52,221 nucleotides of DNA from Candidatus Poseidonia sp. (GCA_029250625.1 JAQXEX010000069.1:1-52221); one strand, 5' to 3'. Counted from the first letter of the stretch, positions 16,225 through 26,043 are shown. Notes: generated by a model from the letters alone, not told the origin. Made by a program: numbers and translations.

Positions 16225-17010
16225 TCACAAACGCTGGGCAATCAACAAAAATGCAGTGTGTCCAAACGGGCCGTTAACAGGGCGCATGCCCCCTTTTGAA
16301 GCTCTTCCCCACTGGCGCTCCATCAACTCACCAGCCCATTCAACGTTCAATCCAGCTTCTTCACAAGCCTCCCATGCTCGCTCAACTTGCTGAGTCACGG
16401 GACAATAGCATGCAATACGTCCACCAACTACCAGCATGGGGGCTACGGCAGCAATTGCGGGGGGGTGGTCTGGAAGGTCCAAGACGATGGCTTCAAAGGA
16501 TTCACAGTGGGATTGAATCGTTTCTGTCACGGTTTCAATCGTTCCCTCAACGTGATGATGTTCTGGAAACTCCACCCAACTTTCTCGTGCTCTGCGTAAA
16601 TTTTCAAGACCAACTTCTGCGTGTTCTGCGCGTGGTTCGACCGTGATGTGGGTTCCACTCCCCCCGAGTGCTCTTGCGAGATGAAGGGACAATCCGGCGC
16701 TACCGATCCCAGCTTCAAGAACACGGTCTCCAGAGCCAATGCCTAAGCGAGCGGTAAACCAACCAGCATCTTTTGAACTGATGGTTTGAGCCCTGCGCAA
16801 CATTCCTTTGTTGAGTTCAGGAAGGCGGGTTGGCATTCTCGTGAGTAACTTCTGTCCGATTCCTACTTGCTCCCCGATGGCTACTGGTGCAATGACTTCC
16901 AGCGGGTCAAAGACGCCGAGCCCTTTGATTTTACGTGAGCCAGAGGTCATCTCAACAACATGGACTTTCCCATCTTCTTCCACAAGTACAGCCCATGCCT
17001 CATTGGTCAT
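16225..17010 (-). CDS. trmI: tRNA (adenine-N1)-methyltransferase, TrmI family
   Basis: 261 residues. Archaeal TrmI methylates N1 of A57/A58 in the T-loop of tRNA using S-adenosylmethionine, as a homotetramer. Seen: an N-terminal beta domain, RRAQTISSKDAGWF (72-85, the family RGAQ..YPKD signature), SAM motif I VLEAGIGSAGLSL (97-109), motif II HITVEP (121-126), motif IV VLDLPD (176-181) and RPVNGPFGHTAF near the C-terminus. Length is normal. Its stop abuts the stop of the giant gene on the other strand with no spacer. A TATA-like box centred 27 bases before the ATG suggests a leaderless mRNA. Confidence 0.94.
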   Translation of the reverse strand: MTNEAWAVLVEEDGKVHVVEMTSGSRKIKGLGVFDPLEVIAPVAIGEQVGIGQKLLTRMPTRLPELNKGMLRRAQTISSKDAGWFTARLGIGSGDRVLEAGIGSAGLSLHLARALGGSGTHITVEPRAEHAEVGLENLRRARESWVEFPEHHHVEGTIETVTETIQSHCESFEAIVLDLPDHPPAIAAVAPMLVVGGRIACYCPVTQQVERAWEACEEAGLNVEWAGELMERQWGRASKGGMRPVNGPFGHTAFLLIAQRL

Positions 17011-17032
17011 GTTTTCGCCACCTTCTTCTTAT

Positions 17033-17040
17033 CCTTAAAG
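17033..17040 (-). promoter_or_regulatory. TATA-like box for trmI
   Basis: Minus strand CTTTAAGG, centred 27 bases before the trmI ATG at 17010. That spacing puts the transcription start at about the start codon, predicting a leaderless transcript. Confidence 0.5.
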
Positions 17041-17063
17041 TTACAAGAGATGAATTAAAAATT

Positions 17064-17080
17064 AATGTTATTGTAACATT
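17064..17080. promoter_or_regulatory. Perfect inverted repeat between divergent promoters, operator candidate
   Basis: AATGTTA-TTG-TAACATT: two perfect 7-base arms around a 3-base centre. It lies 24 bases upstream of the trmI TATA box and about 37 upstream of the TATA box of the 17147 gene, in an AT-rich 136-base gap. The form suits a dimeric winged-helix regulator. No regulator gene is adjacent, so the binder is unknown. Confidence 0.45.
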
Positions 17081-17116
17081 CCTGGGATGTCCTTTTTTTG
17101 ACATTAAAGCGGGTGT

Positions 17117-17126
17117 TTCATATACT
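17117..17126 (+). promoter_or_regulatory. TATA-like box for the 17147 gene
   Basis: TTCATATACT, centred 25 bases before the ATG at 17147, predicts a leaderless or nearly leaderless mRNA. No Shine-Dalgarno sequence precedes that ATG, which agrees. Confidence 0.5.
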
Positions 17127-17146
17127 GTCTAAAACTTCCAATCAAT

Positions 17147-20100
17147 ATGAAAGGAACCGTTCGCACCATGGCCTTCTCAATCGTCCTGCTGTTTTTCATC
17201 AGTACCATGACTGGATTGACAACAGATTTGAATCCTCTTGAACAACAACAATCACTGGATGAAGAGCCTGTGGTCTACAGCGCTGCAACCTCTCCCGGTC
17301 ACGTTGTGTTCGCACAATACATCTCTTCAGACAATTGCCCACACTGCTACAAAGCAGGTGGCGGGTCCGCAGCCCACCACAAACTCAAGGTCGACTTCCC
17401 TGATGAGTATGTTTACGTAACTTACATGTCTGTTTCCTACGGTCAAACCAACACTGCCCGTGCAGGAAACGTCGCTCCATACTCCTGGCAGTGGCCTACA
17501 GGTGGCGCACCTGATGCCTACTTCGGAGACCGCACTGACGTTCGTCAATCCGGGGCTTCTGCAAATTACGACTCCTATGACGACGAATTCACCGCTGGCG
17601 GCGGAATGCACAGCAACACCAATGATTACGGAATGACCGCTGCAATCTCCCCGAACGGTGGTACCTTTGACATTGACATTTCCTACAAATACACTGGCTC
17701 GGGCAGTGCTGCATCAAACATGAAACTTTACGCAGCCATCGTTGAAGAAGAATGCACGACCTACACCTACTCGAGCAGCGGTAGCGCACTCCCACACGGC
17801 TACAACTGCTGGATGGGTTGGCTCACATCAGGTGATACCTACAAAACAAAGAGTTCAGGTTCAGGAACTGCATTTGCGAGCGTTTCTCCATCCTCCTCTC
17901 AACAATCGCTCTCTTGGACTGGCGTTCCTACCAGCCTGATTGCAGGTGGAACCTCAAACGCAGTTGTTGTTGCCGCCCTCATCAGCGGAAGTCAAGTGAG
18001 TGTCGGGGGCAGCAGCCCTCACGTTTACCACGCCATTGATTCAACCATGGGCCCAAAAATGGACATCGGTATCACTGATTTTTCAGTAGCCAACTCAATG
18101 GGTGACCCCACGTACATGACCGGAGACATCGTCACTTTGAATGCAGATGTCAAAAACACCGGTGATTTGGATTACGCAGACGGTGGACAAGTTGAGTTTT
18201 ACTACAAAAACGGCGTTTCAACAACCGTTATTGATTCTGCATCCGTCCCGTCGTTGAACGTTGCATCGGGCTCGTCTTACCTATCGGCAACTGCTAACTT
18301 TGACACATCATCTCTTCCAAGCAATGCCTGGAAGACCACCTTTGGTAGCCGTCTGGTGGGCCTCACAGGAGATATGGCTGCGAGCAACAACATGCAGGAA
18401 ACACAACTCGACCATGACCGCCCCCCACTCGCAAAGAAAGCCCAAGTGATCGACACCAACGTCGTGGAGCGAGGCAGTCACTTGACGGTTCTCGCCAAGG
18501 GAAGCGCTGACGACAACATCGACAACATTGATTCCATGACCTTTGACGTAGAAGTATCTCCTACTGGACTGAGTCAATGGGATGCTGACATCGTCACAGG
18601 AGGCGACACTATCGTCTACCGTGACACTCCGAACGAAGGTCGCCAATATGTGATCTCTCCAACATTGGAAATGCCGGCAGGTGTGTATGACATTCGCTCT
18701 CGAACCGTGGATGCACGGGGCCAGACAAGCAATTGGGCAGTCTCAACTGGGTCCGACGGATTTGAACTTGCTAACGGTGAACCAACCGTTGTTGCGGACC
18801 CAATCCCAACGGTCATGTGCGACATCTCCACCAAGGTGAGCATGATCGGACACATTTCTGACCCGGAAACACCGCTTTCACAATTGGTTGTCACTTCCAG
18901 CAATCCAAATTTCGTAGCATGGCACTCAGCCACCCAAGAAGTGGAAGTGCTCTTCCCTTACGATGATGGATGTCCTTTGGGTCAAAAGGGAATTGAAGTC
19001 GTTGTGGATGATGGCGGAGATTACTCCGATACAGGCATCACACCTTACGGTACTCTTTTGTTCAACGTGATTGAAAACGGCCAACCACGATGGTCTGGAC
19101 TCCCTCTACAACTCATTGATGAATCCGGTATTGGTTCGTTAATGCTGAACCAATACGTTTCGGATACTGATTCAAACGGCGCTACTGTGAACGCCGCTAT
19201 GCTTGATGTTCAGGTCATGTCTCAAACCAACCCTGATGCGATTGCCGTTGAACTTATTGAAACTTCAAACGGTGTGACGCTCAACTTCATGACGGTTGAC
19301 GATGATGTGAACGGCGAATCCACTGTGACCCTGCGTGCAAGCGATGGAGAACAATTCTCAGACCAAACCATCACCATCCGGATCAATCCAGTCAACGATG
19401 CACCACGAATTGACCTAACGGATATTGAAGAGTTCCCACTCAAGCGTGGAAAGCAGATGGTCATCAACCTCAAAACACGAATGACTGATATCGACAGCCC
19501 TGTAGAACAAGCATTCATCACAGTGACTCCTTCAGAGCCCGGGGCTGCTCGTTACAACATTCTTGACGGAAACATGATTCTGAACTTTGACGAAGTAGGT
19601 GAACAAACCGTAACCATCGCAGCTACCGATGGATTTGCAACCAACGTCTACACCATGACGGTTGATGTGTTTGATTCCTATCCATTTACACTCTCAACGG
19701 AGAACGATGGTAGCGGTTTGATGTTCATCAGTTTGGAGGATACCTATGTCGGACAAACGCCAACTGCAACAATGATCCTTACCGATTCAGCGCCAGTTTT
19801 CACTACCATTGACGTCACATGGAACCTTTGCAGCGACCTCACCGGAACCTGTGAGGGTCTACGTGAGACCTCCCTCAACGTGGCAAAATCAAATGTGGGC
19901 TGGTCAGAAGAACTCGATATTGCCTCGATTTTCAACAATGAAGATTTGGCTCGTCCGAGTGGTTCAAAGTACATGGATTACTACAAGATTGAAATCTCCG
20001 GTGTCAGCGATAACGGCGATGACTACCGAAGTTTGGACGGCGGAATGAAGTTCTCTATCACGGAAGAAATGCCTGCTGCAAGCGATATGAGCGACGAAAT

Positions 20101-20668
20101 GTTAATCGATTACATAGCTGATTTAACTTCTCAAATTGAACTCCTGGAGGAGTCAATTAAGGCCCTTGAAGGCGAGGATGCCGAACCGATGAGGGCAGAA
20201 CTCGTTGAACTCAACGCAGAATTTGAGGTCGCATGCGAGGATGCCAGGTCGGATTGTCCAACAGACGATGTCAAGAGCGCTAATGATTCAGAGGAGTCCA
20301 GTCTTGATACCAATGTCATCATCATGATCATCGGCGTACTCATCGTCGCATCACTCCTTGGATTGATGTTCATGCGAGGCGGTAGAGATGAAGTCATCGA
20401 GACCAAATGGAACGAAGCATCGCTTCCAGCCCACGATTTGATTGCAAACTCAATGTACGGCGGGGCTCAAGAGATTTTCCAACAACCTGTTGCACATGTT
20501 GCACCTGCTGCAGCCATCGTTCAACCAGTGGCGCAACCGGTCGTCATGCCCCCCCCTGCACCTGTAGCGGGTCCACCATTGCCTCCGGGCGGCCTTCCAG
20601 CCGGATGGTCCATGGAACAATGGGCATATTACGGCCAGCAATATCTCGACCGGATGAATCAATTTTGA
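17147..20668 (+). CDS. Giant secreted protein with N-terminal CPHC thiol domain, Ig/cadherin-like repeats and membrane anchor
   Basis: 1173 residues. A signal peptide (hydrophobic 9-23) leads into a thioredoxin-like or Omp28-like domain carrying CPHC at 64-67, the redox motif of disulfide isomerases. Beta-sandwich domains follow, including a CARDB-like stretch (NADVKNTGDLDYADGGQV) and cadherin-like units (VNDAPRIDLTDIEE). A short coiled coil near 985-1030 precedes one transmembrane helix (VIIMIIGVLIVASLLGLMF). The cytosolic tail is rich in Pro, Ala and Val and ends with a GLPAGWSMEQW and YYGQQYLDRM segment. No calcium repeats are seen, unlike the other two giant proteins. The role may be surface thiol chemistry or adhesion; no substrate can be named. 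The start is supported by the TATA box 25 bases upstream; an internal ATG at codon 8 is the alternative. Confidence 0.82.
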   Translation: MKGTVRTMAFSIVLLFFISTMTGLTTDLNPLEQQQSLDEEPVVYSAATSPGHVVFAQYISSDNCPHCYKAGGGSAAHHKLKVDFPDEYVYVTYMSVSYGQTNTARAGNVAPYSWQWPTGGAPDAYFGDRTDVRQSGASANYDSYDDEFTAGGGMHSNTNDYGMTAAISPNGGTFDIDISYKYTGSGSAASNMKLYAAIVEEECTTYTYSSSGSALPHGYNCWMGWLTSGDTYKTKSSGSGTAFASVSPSSSQQSLSWTGVPTSLIAGGTSNAVVVAALISGSQVSVGGSSPHVYHAIDSTMGPKMDIGITDFSVANSMGDPTYMTGDIVTLNADVKNTGDLDYADGGQVEFYYKNGVSTTVIDSASVPSLNVASGSSYLSATANFDTSSLPSNAWKTTFGSRLVGLTGDMAASNNMQETQLDHDRPPLAKKAQVIDTNVVERGSHLTVLAKGSADDNIDNIDSMTFDVEVSPTGLSQWDADIVTGGDTIVYRDTPNEGRQYVISPTLEMPAGVYDIRSRTVDARGQTSNWAVSTGSDGFELANGEPTVVADPIPTVMCDISTKVSMIGHISDPETPLSQLVVTSSNPNFVAWHSATQEVEVLFPYDDGCPLGQKGIEVVVDDGGDYSDTGITPYGTLLFNVIENGQPRWSGLPLQLIDESGIGSLMLNQYVSDTDSNGATVNAAMLDVQVMSQTNPDAIAVELIETSNGVTLNFMTVDDDVNGESTVTLRASDGEQFSDQTITIRINPVNDAPRIDLTDIEEFPLKRGKQMVINLKTRMTDIDSPVEQAFITVTPSEPGAARYNILDGNMILNFDEVGEQTVTIAATDGFATNVYTMTVDVFDSYPFTLSTENDGSGLMFISLEDTYVGQTPTATMILTDSAPVFTTIDVTWNLCSDLTGTCEGLRETSLNVAKSNVGWSEELDIASIFNNEDLARPSGSKYMDYYKIEISGVSDNGDDYRSLDGGMKFSITEEMPAASDMSDEMLIDYIADLTSQIELLEESIKALEGEDAEPMRAELVELNAEFEVACEDARSDCPTDDVKSANDSEESSLDTNVIIMIIGVLIVASLLGLMFMRGGRDEVIETKWNEASLPAHDLIANSMYGGAQEIFQQPVAHVAPAAAIVQPVAQPVVMPPPAPVAGPPLPPGGLPAGWSMEQWAYYGQQYLDRMNQF

Positions 20669-20710
20669 TTGCATCTTTTTATTGAGTAAGCATTTCTAGG
20701 CTAAAGCATA

Positions 20711-20722
20711 CCCCTAAAGGGG
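20711..20722. promoter_or_regulatory. Short inverted repeat upstream of lonB
   Basis: CCCCTAAAGGGG, five-base arms around AA, 20 bases before the lonB ATG. A TTTTTATTG element at about 20677-20685 would start transcription near 20705, so the repeat would lie just downstream of the start site, a place where repressors act. The arms are short, so this is only suggestive. GAGGTGA at 20732-20738 is the lonB Shine-Dalgarno site. Confidence 0.3.
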
Positions 20723-20742
20723 AGTACAACTGAGGTGACAAT

Positions 20743-22797
20743 ATGGCTGACGAAGACACTCTAGATACAGCGGCCCCTGTTGCTGAAGAGGATGTTGTTG
20801 ACTCTTCCGTTGAAGAAGTTACGATTTGGGCTCCTGAGGCTGGTGGTGCGGATGAAGTGCTGAATTCATCGGTTGGGGATTGGATCTCCACCGTTGATTT
20901 TGAATCCACTGCAGACGTACCCATCCCGGAGCGGCTCGTGGACCAAGTGATCGGGCAAGAAGCAGGTTCCGTTGTCATCAAGAAAGCGGCAGAACAACGC
21001 CGCCACATGTTGATGATTGGAGACCCAGGTACAGGGAAGTCCATGCTCGCCCGTTCGATGACGGATTTACTGCCCCGTGATGCGCTTGAAGATGTCCTCG
21101 TTTACCCAAACGAGGACGATGAGAACGTCCCTCGGGTTCGTACCGTTCCATCAGGGCGTGCAGACCGTATCGTAAAAGTGCAAAAAGAAGCCATTCGCCA
21201 ACAACGCGAAAAATCACAGAAGATGTTGTTCATTGCCTTCGCTGCAATCGGGTTTTTGATTCTCATCGCTGCTCTACAATCTGGAGATTTGTTTACCCTC
21301 CTCTTCGGAGGTTTCCTCCTCGTGTTTGGATACATGTTCATCCGTAGCCGGTTGGGTTCGGTCGACAACAGTCGTATCCCGAAGGTACTCGTGAAGCACG
21401 AGCCAAATGTACTGCCCTCGTTCGTGGATGCGACCGCAACCCTCTCAGGTTCTCTACTTGGCGATGTTCGTCACGATCCGTTCCAGTCAGGTGGTATGGA
21501 GACCCCTGCTCACGACCGAGTTGAGCCCGGTGCCATTCACCGAGCTCACAAGGGAGTCCTCTACATCGACGAAATCAACCTTCTCCGTCTTGAGGAACAA
21601 CAAGCCCTACTCACTGCAATGCAAGAGCGTGCCTTCCCCATTTCGGGCCGCTCCGAGCGCTCATCTGGAGCCCTTACCAAAACGGAGCCGGTTCCCTGTG
21701 ACTTTATCCTCATTGCAGCAGGTAACCTTGATGCAATACAAGGAATGCATCCTGCGCTTCGAAGTCGTATTCGTGGCTATGGGTACGAAGTTTATGTGAA
21801 TTCTGAAATGCCCGATACCTCCAGGAATCGTCGCCGCTTGATACGATTCATCGCACAAGAAGTTCGCCGTGATTTGGATACTGCGCGTGAAATCCCTCAC
21901 TTTGACAAAAGTGCAGTCGCCATCATCTTGCGAGAAGCTCAGCGCAGGGCAGGTCGCCGTGGAAAACTCTCCCTTCGTCTTCGGGAACTCGGTGGTCTCG
22001 TAAGAATTGCAGGAGACCTCGCTGTAGAAGCAGGCGCCCCACTTACCAGCGCAGAGCATGTTTTGGGCGCACGCAACATTGCAAAGCCCCTTGAACAACA
22101 AGTTGCAGACCGAATGATTGAGCGCCGTCAAGATTACGCAATGCTGGTCAATACCGGTGAGCGAATCGGGCGGGTGAACGGTCTTGCAGTCCTTGGAGCA
22201 AATTCTGGACTTTCAGATTTCAGTGGAATCATGCTGCCGGTTGAAGCACTTGTTACTCCATCACTCGGCGGTGGAGGTAAAATCCACGCAACAGGCGGAC
22301 TCTCGGACCTGGCAAAGGAAAGCGTCACGAATGTCAGTGCAGTGATCAAGAAACTTACCGGTAAGGATATTTCCGATTACGACATCCACATTCAATTCGT
22401 AGACACACACGGTGTTGATGGTGATTCTGCGTCCATTACGATTGCAACAGCCATTATCTCGGCACTGGAAAACATCCCGATTCGCCAAGATTTGGCGATG
22501 ACCGGTTCCTTGTCGGTTCGTGGAGAAGTTCTTCCGATTGGCGGGGTTACCGCCAAGATTGAGGCAGCAGCCCGGTCAGGCGTGAAAACCATCGTCGTAC
22601 CACGTGCAAACATGCAGGACGTTTTGCTTGATGAGAAATTCGAAAAGATGGTTGAGGTTGTCGCCGTTGATACATTGGATGAAGTCATGAAGTATGCACT
22701 GATCAAGCACGACCAGAAGGCAGGACTCGTGGAACGGTTGGAAGCAGTGATTGACCGCCTGACTCCTGAGGTTCAATCCAAGATTTCTATCGTTTAA
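20743..22797 (+). CDS. lonB: Archaeal membrane-bound ATP-dependent protease LonB
   Basis: 684 residues. Archaeal LonB is a membrane-anchored AAA+ serine protease that degrades unfolded and regulatory proteins. Seen: Walker A GDPGTGKS (93-100), two transmembrane helices inserted within the AAA+ module (about 161-178 and 183-200), which is the LonB signature, Walker B VLYIDE (272-277), and the proteolytic dyad Ser562 in DGDSAS and Lys605 in GVTAKIE. The N-terminal 50 residues are acidic and variable. Full length, with all catalytic residues intact. The start is supported by GAGGTGA upstream. It is followed by an MFS gene after an 83-base gap holding a possible separate promoter. Confidence 0.97.
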   Translation: MADEDTLDTAAPVAEEDVVDSSVEEVTIWAPEAGGADEVLNSSVGDWISTVDFESTADVPIPERLVDQVIGQEAGSVVIKKAAEQRRHMLMIGDPGTGKSMLARSMTDLLPRDALEDVLVYPNEDDENVPRVRTVPSGRADRIVKVQKEAIRQQREKSQKMLFIAFAAIGFLILIAALQSGDLFTLLFGGFLLVFGYMFIRSRLGSVDNSRIPKVLVKHEPNVLPSFVDATATLSGSLLGDVRHDPFQSGGMETPAHDRVEPGAIHRAHKGVLYIDEINLLRLEEQQALLTAMQERAFPISGRSERSSGALTKTEPVPCDFILIAAGNLDAIQGMHPALRSRIRGYGYEVYVNSEMPDTSRNRRRLIRFIAQEVRRDLDTAREIPHFDKSAVAIILREAQRRAGRRGKLSLRLRELGGLVRIAGDLAVEAGAPLTSAEHVLGARNIAKPLEQQVADRMIERRQDYAMLVNTGERIGRVNGLAVLGANSGLSDFSGIMLPVEALVTPSLGGGGKIHATGGLSDLAKESVTNVSAVIKKLTGKDISDYDIHIQFVDTHGVDGDSASITIATAIISALENIPIRQDLAMTGSLSVRGEVLPIGGVTAKIEAAARSGVKTIVVPRANMQDVLLDEKFEKMVEVVAVDTLDEVMKYALIKHDQKAGLVERLEAVIDRLTPEVQSKISIV

Positions 22798-22880
22798 TCA
22801 CCAGCCCAAACCCTTCAAGTGGTCCATATACAGCAGTGGACTACAAAAACAAGACGTGAGTGGGAAAGGATGGTGAGTTG

Positions 22881-24224
22881 ATGGAGCAACAGCAGAGGTC
22901 ATCAACGGGAAAGGGTGCACTTTTCGTTCTGTTCATGGTCACCATGATCGACATGATCGGTTTCGGAATCATTATTCCGTTTTTGACCTACCTCGTCAAA
23001 GACCTAGCAGAGGCCGAAGGAATTGTTCAAATTGGACTTTGGGTCGGTTTGTTGATGACCTCATATTCGGCTGCACAGTTCCTTTTCTCACCTTTCTGGG
23101 GAGCGCTCTCTGACCGGATCGGACGTCGACCTGTTTTGATGATCGGTCTGGTTGGAAACACTGTTTTCTTCACAGCGTTTGGATTTTCAAACACCCTTAT
23201 GTTCGCATTTGGTGCTCGTTTCCTTGCTGGCGTGTTCAATGGAAACATTGCAGTTGCTCGGGCCTATATTGGAGATGTGAGCACTCCTCAACAATTGGCT
23301 ACTCGTATGGGTCTTATCGGTGCGGCATTTGGACTTGGTTTTACGATTGGTCCGTTTTTGGGAGGAGAATTCTCGAGTCCAGCAGAGCGATGGGACTTTT
23401 TTGTAGGCACCGTATTCGATACCTATCCTTACCTCTTGCCTTGTGTCATCGCCAGCGTCCTTTCAACCGGTTCGTTCATCTTGGCTCTTCGCTACCTTCC
23501 GGAATCGCTTGACCTGAGTTCACAGTCCAAACACGAACGACGCTCGTGGGGGGAAGAAATGAAAGGAATGTTCACCAATTCGCTCTCAATGCTCAAAAAA
23601 GGCAGTGTAGGTGCCATGATATGGGTATCGATGCTGTTTACGCTCGGGTTCACAGTCATGCATGCAGTATTCATCTTGTATACGGAAATGGATGTGGTGA
23701 ACGGTGGTCTAGGGTTCAGCGAAAAAGACAATGGCAGGGTCTTTGCAATGATTGGTCTCTTCGGAATTTTCACCCAGGGTGCACTCATCGGTCCGCTCAC
23801 TCGTAAATTCGGGACCCGTCGTCTCATTCCCTATGCTGCTATGACCACAGGGCTTGGGCTGGTTTTGGTTCCTTATACCCAAGCAGGAAGTGCTTGGCTA
23901 GGTCTCTTAGTCGTCTGCTCCCTCATCGCAATAGGAAACGGAATCTTTCAACCCTCGTCCTCAACGTACCTGACTCAGATAGCTCGGCATGAAGGATATG
24001 AGCTCGGTCTCGTGATGGGTGCACAAGAATCCTTGGGAGCCTTTGCTCGAATTCTTGGCCCTCTGACGGGCGGCATCGTATGGGAATTGACCGTTCGGGG
24101 GACCTTTCCTTGGGATTATCACACGGCATTTCATCTGTGTGGGTTCTTAATGGTTGTATCCACTTTACTCACATGGCGTTTACCGCATCTGGGGCCTCCT
24201 GAAGCCGTTGCTTCCGGAGAATGA
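22881..24224 (+). CDS. MFS transporter, TetA-like drug/solute antiporter type
   Basis: 447 residues with about 12 membrane helices. Helix 1 (MIDMIGFGIIIPFLTYLV) with its D-x-x-G-F-G-x-x-x-P pattern and the loop 2-3 motif GALSDRIGRRP are typical of TetA-like proton antiporters; AYIGDVSTPQQLATRMG matches the helix 4-5 region of the same group. Substrate unknown. The ATG at 22881 is chosen over a GTG at 22860 because GGTGAG lies just before it and family proteins begin close to helix 1. A CATATA element near 22826, flanked by GTCCA and TGGAC arms, may be its promoter. The next gene starts four bases past the stop, suggesting one transcript. Confidence 0.9.
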   Translation: MEQQQRSSTGKGALFVLFMVTMIDMIGFGIIIPFLTYLVKDLAEAEGIVQIGLWVGLLMTSYSAAQFLFSPFWGALSDRIGRRPVLMIGLVGNTVFFTAFGFSNTLMFAFGARFLAGVFNGNIAVARAYIGDVSTPQQLATRMGLIGAAFGLGFTIGPFLGGEFSSPAERWDFFVGTVFDTYPYLLPCVIASVLSTGSFILALRYLPESLDLSSQSKHERRSWGEEMKGMFTNSLSMLKKGSVGAMIWVSMLFTLGFTVMHAVFILYTEMDVVNGGLGFSEKDNGRVFAMIGLFGIFTQGALIGPLTRKFGTRRLIPYAAMTTGLGLVLVPYTQAGSAWLGLLVVCSLIAIGNGIFQPSSSTYLTQIARHEGYELGLVMGAQESLGAFARILGPLTGGIVWELTVRGTFPWDYHTAFHLCGFLMVVSTLLTWRLPHLGPPEAVASGE

Positions 24225-24228
24225 ATAC

Positions 24229-25701
24229 ATGAGATGTCTTGAAGAGGTCAACCGTTTTAGGGGCTCCATGGAAGAGAAGAGCAACATATGGAACAGCCAT
24301 AATTTTCGTCATCGTCTCGGGATGTTCTCTCATGCAGCCATACTGATGACATTGGTCACGATATGGCTCATTTACTTGATTGATGTCCTCCAGCCGTTAT
24401 TCGTTGCTCTGGGAATCTACTTTGTCCTTAAACCCGGTGCAGATAAGCTGTCAAAACAGGGATTTCCTGTGATGCTTTCGTACATTACAATGCTGATGTT
24501 GGCCATTCTCGTGGTCCTCAGTGCTGGATTCTTTGCCTATGAGCAAGCAGCAAATCTCGCTGATGATGATGTGAGGATGGCGGAATATACGGAATCCCTG
24601 AACGATCGTTGGTATGACCTAAAAAATTCCTCACTTTTTGGCGATGCTATCATGGATTCGGGTGCAACTGTAACTGGAACCTTTGAGCAGGATATGGCAA
24701 CAATGGGTGTATTCTCAGATGGGTCTGAACTATCAGACCTCTTCAGTCAATTGCTCTCGAGTGTTGGTTCACTGTTCATCATGGGAATTACTGTAATTTT
24801 CTTCCTTCTGTTCATCATCTTTGAAGCGAGTTTACTCCCCGGCCGCATCGAACGCGCATGGCCGGGTGGCGCTAGCGAACGCGTCCATATGATACGAGAC
24901 CAAATTGAAGCCAGCGTGAACACATATGTCGTCGTGAAAACCGGAGTCGGATTTGGTACTGCGGTCTGTGCAGGAATTGTCATGTTGTTCTTTGGAATTG
25001 ACCTTTGGTTTACTTGGGCCTTGTTGACGTTTATTCTCAATTATGTCCCCTACATTGGTTCCCTACTCGCAACCATTCCACCGTTGATCATCGGATTCAT
25101 ATTCCTTGAACCATCTTCCGTCATCTTCTTGTCTGTATTGCTCCTTACAAACCAACAGCTTTGGGGTAATGTGATTGAGACCCGCTGGGCTGGTCGAGCG
25201 TTGGATATCTCTCCAGTGTTGCTCCTTGTCGTCACGGCATTCTCGTTTTGGCTGTGGGGCATCATCGGAATGATTCTCTCAATTCCGCTGGTCGTCATCC
25301 TCAAGATTGTTCTTGAAAACATTGAGGCCACCCGACCCTTGGCCATTCTGCTCTCAGAACGAGCACCAACTCTGGAAGAGGCTTGGCGAGAGGCCATCAA
25401 AGACGGTCGTATTACGGCATATGAGGAGCGTATGCTCAACGAATTGCAAAACGTGCTCGGTTATACAGACCAACAAGTTGCCATCATGTCCGCACGAGTT
25501 GCAGCAGAATATGCTCTACGCAGGGGGCGCCTCAGCTTGGATCAAATTGATCTCATCAACATCGGTATTGGATTAATGCCTTCGCCTAAAAAATGGAAAA
25601 ATCAATTTGATGATATCGTCACCGAAGGAAAACTAAGTGTCATGGAACGCGTGTTCCTCGGCAAACTTGTATTCGCCTTGGATGATGACGAAGAAGAGTG
25701 A
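24229..25701 (+). CDS. AI-2E transporter (PerM) family membrane protein with C-terminal helical extension
   Basis: 490 residues from the ATG at 24229, which has GGAGA upstream; an ATG at 24268 is the alternative. The family has about eight membrane helices and includes autoinducer-2 exporters and sodium/proton antiporters. Seen: an N-terminal helix pair, a soluble mid-domain, IMGITVIFFLLFIIFEA, and the signature NYVPYIGSLLATIPP followed by WGNVIETRWAGRALDISP. After the last helix, roughly 115 residues form a soluble helical domain (EEAWREAIKDGRITAYEERM and two similar helix pairs) not usual for the family and reminiscent of TerB-like folds. Probably co-transcribed with the MFS gene. Transported substrate unknown. 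Confidence 0.87.
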   Translation: MRCLEEVNRFRGSMEEKSNIWNSHNFRHRLGMFSHAAILMTLVTIWLIYLIDVLQPLFVALGIYFVLKPGADKLSKQGFPVMLSYITMLMLAILVVLSAGFFAYEQAANLADDDVRMAEYTESLNDRWYDLKNSSLFGDAIMDSGATVTGTFEQDMATMGVFSDGSELSDLFSQLLSSVGSLFIMGITVIFFLLFIIFEASLLPGRIERAWPGGASERVHMIRDQIEASVNTYVVVKTGVGFGTAVCAGIVMLFFGIDLWFTWALLTFILNYVPYIGSLLATIPPLIIGFIFLEPSSVIFLSVLLLTNQQLWGNVIETRWAGRALDISPVLLLVVTAFSFWLWGIIGMILSIPLVVILKIVLENIEATRPLAILLSERAPTLEEAWREAIKDGRITAYEERMLNELQNVLGYTDQQVAIMSARVAAEYALRRGRLSLDQIDLINIGIGLMPSPKKWKNQFDDIVTEGKLSVMERVFLGKLVFALDDDEEE

Positions 25702-25704
25702 ATC

Positions 25705-26025
25705 TCAAAGAACAGCAGTGAGAATACGTTCCAGTTCGGTGTTAATCGTAAGGATGAGGGTTCCAAACTCCGGTGGGATGTTTGGGTCTTCATAGAGTTC
25801 TTCAAGCTTAGATTGAGCCATAGCGATGCGTACATCCAATTTCTTTCCCTTATTGAGAAGCCAATTATCACAGGCTTCTTTCGCTTGTCGGCGGATGTTT
25901 CTGGGAACTTTGGGGTCATCAATTTGGTTGATGACGCTGGCGACTTGTTGTAATCGTTCTTCGATATCCATGTTCTCACCAGTTGGGGGTAAAGTTAGGT
26001 CGTCGGTGACCGTCTTTAAATTCAT
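25705..26025 (-). CDS. UPF0147 family protein
   Basis: 106 residues from the ATG at 26025, or 88 from the ATG at 25971. The helical archaeal family UPF0147 is recognised from VASVINQIDDPKVPRNIRRQAKEA, seen here as the segment IDDPKVPRNIRRQA with its near-invariant PRNIRRxA, followed by LDVRIAMAQSKLEEL and DPNIPPEFGTLI. Its function is not known; the family is nearly restricted to archaea. The upstream start has a strong AGGAGG but leaves only 18 bases to the divergent prepilin peptidase gene; the internal start has GGTGAG and gives the usual family length. Either is possible. Its stop is three bases from the convergent permease gene. Confidence 0.85.
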   Translation of the reverse strand: MNLKTVTDDLTLPPTGENMDIEERLQQVASVINQIDDPKVPRNIRRQAKEACDNWLLNKGKKLDVRIAMAQSKLEELYEDPNIPPEFGTLILTINTELERILTAVL

Positions 26026-26043
26026 GGCCTTCCTCCTCTGCCT

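Noticed and set aside
22822-22841. GTCCA...TGGAC operator around a CATATA element before the MFS gene
   Set aside because: Five-base arms are expected by chance this often; kept only as a note in the gene entry.
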